A stretch of 64,000 nt of DNA, from contig CAZIDL010000003.1 in assembly GCA_964537825.1 (NCBI GenBank), forward strand, positions 1 through 64,000, written 5' to 3'. Position 1 is the first letter of the stretch, and every line of letters begins with the position of its first letter. This DNA is from CAZIDL01 sp964537825. GTDB lineage: Bacteria; Bacteroidota; Bacteroidia; Flavobacteriales_D; CAYVSK01. A model generated the notes under the pieces. That model searched no databases and was not told the origin of the DNA. It saw nothing but the letters and a program-made list of their open reading frames with translations. Made by a program: the position numbers and the translations under genes. This document shows, piece after piece, positions 63,243-64,000 of the stretch.

Positions 63243-64000
63243 ATGCTCCTTCCCACCTCCCTGCTCAGCCAGGAAAATGTCACGGGAAGGGTGATCAGCG
63301 CGAAGAACGGGAACGCCGTACCTTTTGTTCACATCGTTCCCTTGGGAAATCCAACGGAAGGTACTCAAAGCCGGATCGACGGAAGCTTTTCGCTGGAGCT
63401 TCCGAAAGGGAGTGAACGTTTGGTGGTCTCGAGCGTCGGGTATGAAAAGGATACGCTACGAGTGCCTCCCGGAAAGGAAGGAATGAGGATCGAACTCCGG
63501 GAACGGACGGTACGGAAGCAAGCGGTAGAGGTTCATCCCCGAAAGGATCCCGCCCTCTCTATCATCCGAAAGGCGATCGCGCGAAGGAAGCTCCATGATC
63601 CCCTCGAGCAGGAAGCGTTCAAATACCGCTCTTACAGCAAGATCATCTATTCGGAGCGCTCGCTCAACTTCGACAGTTCTTGGGGAGGCTCCCCTTCGGA
63701 CAGTCTTGATAGGGAGCTTGCGGACAGTTCGATCGCCCGTATTCCCGACAGCATCCATGCTTTTCTGATGGAGACCGTTACAGAACGGAAATACATGAAG
63801 GGATCTTTTGATAAAAAAAAGGTCACAGGTGCTCGTTTATCCGGCTTTAAGGATCCTCCGTTCACGGCTGTCGCTTCGGAATTGCAAGAGATATCCTTTT
63901 ACCGGAATTACGTGCAGCTCTTTGGTGGTGAATACCGGAGTCCGATCAGCAGCGGAGCATTGAACAAGTATGAATACAGGTTACGGAACACCTTGGTTGA
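63243..64000 (+). CDS. DUF5686 / carboxypeptidase-regulatory-like protein, truncated by window end
   Basis: The first 252 codons of a probable outer-membrane protein that continues past the window. From ATG 63243 the frame reads MLLPTSLLSQENVTG, an imperfect signal sequence, so the true start may be slightly upstream (TTG 63237 is in frame). A carboxypeptidase-regulatory-like beta domain (about 12-80: GRVISAKNGNAVPFVHI, GSFSLELPKG, SSVGYEKDTL) precedes the DUF5686 start (VEVHPRKDPALSIIRKAI, FKYRSYSKI). Such proteins end in a beta-barrel. A copy near frr is common in Flavobacteriales. No stop appears before base 64000. Confidence 0.85.
   Translation, partial: MLLPTSLLSQENVTGRVISAKNGNAVPFVHIVPLGNPTEGTQSRIDGSFSLELPKGSERLVVSSVGYEKDTLRVPPGKEGMRIELRERTVRKQAVEVHPRKDPALSIIRKAIARRKLHDPLEQEAFKYRSYSKIIYSERSLNFDSSWGGSPSDSLDRELADSSIARIPDSIHAFLMETVTERKYMKGSFDKKKVTGARLSGFKDPPFTAVASELQEISFYRNYVQLFGGEYRSPISSGALNKYEYRLRNTLV

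Noticed and set aside
63242..63245. Divergent start codons sharing CATG (radical SAM ATG at 63244 and DUF5686 ATG at 63243)
   Set aside because: A later radical SAM start at 63205 fits homologue length and lies directly after a -7 box, so the shared-start arrangement is probably an artefact of over-long starts.

Overview
This window looks like the chromosome of a member of the phylum Bacteroidota, probably Flavobacteriales or a relative. The evidence is gene content: two surface proteins with the type IX secretion (T9SS) type-B C-terminal domain, a PorP/SprF-like protein, a PorE-like OmpA protein, DUF4270 and DUF5686 family proteins, an HU-SPOR fusion, an ExbB/X/ExbD/ExbD operon and a GTG-started L13. 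Upstream regions often carry Bacteroidota-type -7 boxes (TAnnTTTG and close variants), while Shine-Dalgarno sequences are mostly lacking. G+C appears close to 50% by eye (not computed), which is high for the order. I cannot name a genus.

Layout: 1-51, 3' end of tRNA-Leu. 72-3252, S41 protease, small lipoprotein, Mn-type superoxide dismutase, TM2 protein. 3268-7311 (minus), an operon of a GlgA-like protein, a DUF4270 lipoprotein and GlmS, divergent from panC-panD-flippase-like protein-rfaE2-radA (7439-11546). 11553-20702, envelope and unknown proteins: OmpA lipoprotein, peptide-binding lipoprotein, an 1181-residue outer-membrane protein, a coiled-coil membrane protein and ComF. 20778-22903, two-component system. 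22953-24346, a divergent SDR and 3-hydroxyanthranilate dioxygenase. 24386-29245, a giant T9SS surface protein. 29397-36002, TetR plus a tripartite RND efflux operon. 36021-38581 (minus), an ExbB/ExbD energy-transducing operon. 38629-38717, tRNA-Ser. 38807-47840, housekeeping genes (asparaginase, TatD, glycosyltransferase, thioesterase, HemJ-like, peroxiredoxin, HU-SPOR, KdsB, DprA, GdhA). 47980-56748, an accessory-looking surface block: a glycine-rich repeat protein, a 78-residue orphan, a T9SS type-B Ig-repeat protein, PorP/SprF and an OmpA/PorE-like protein. 56853-62182, kbl and translation genes (rplM, rpsI, rpsB, tsf, pyrH, frr). 62183-64000, a radical SAM/SPASM protein and a truncated DUF5686 protein.

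Functionally, RfaE2, KdsB, the family 9 glycosyltransferase and GlmS feed envelope polysaccharide synthesis. PanC and PanD feed coenzyme A synthesis. The exb operon could energise TonB-type transport or other outer-membrane work. The 50226-56748 trio is the usual Bacteroidota arrangement of a T9SS cargo with its outer-membrane partners.

I see no CRISPR array, prophage, insertion sequence or recognisable defence island. The most interesting signals are the promoter and start architecture (candidate leaderless genes), a GlgA-like protein without the glycogen synthase signature, the 41-residue-repeat protein with its orphan neighbour, a G9 tract in an outer-membrane gene, and many convergent gene pairs whose stop codons nearly touch.
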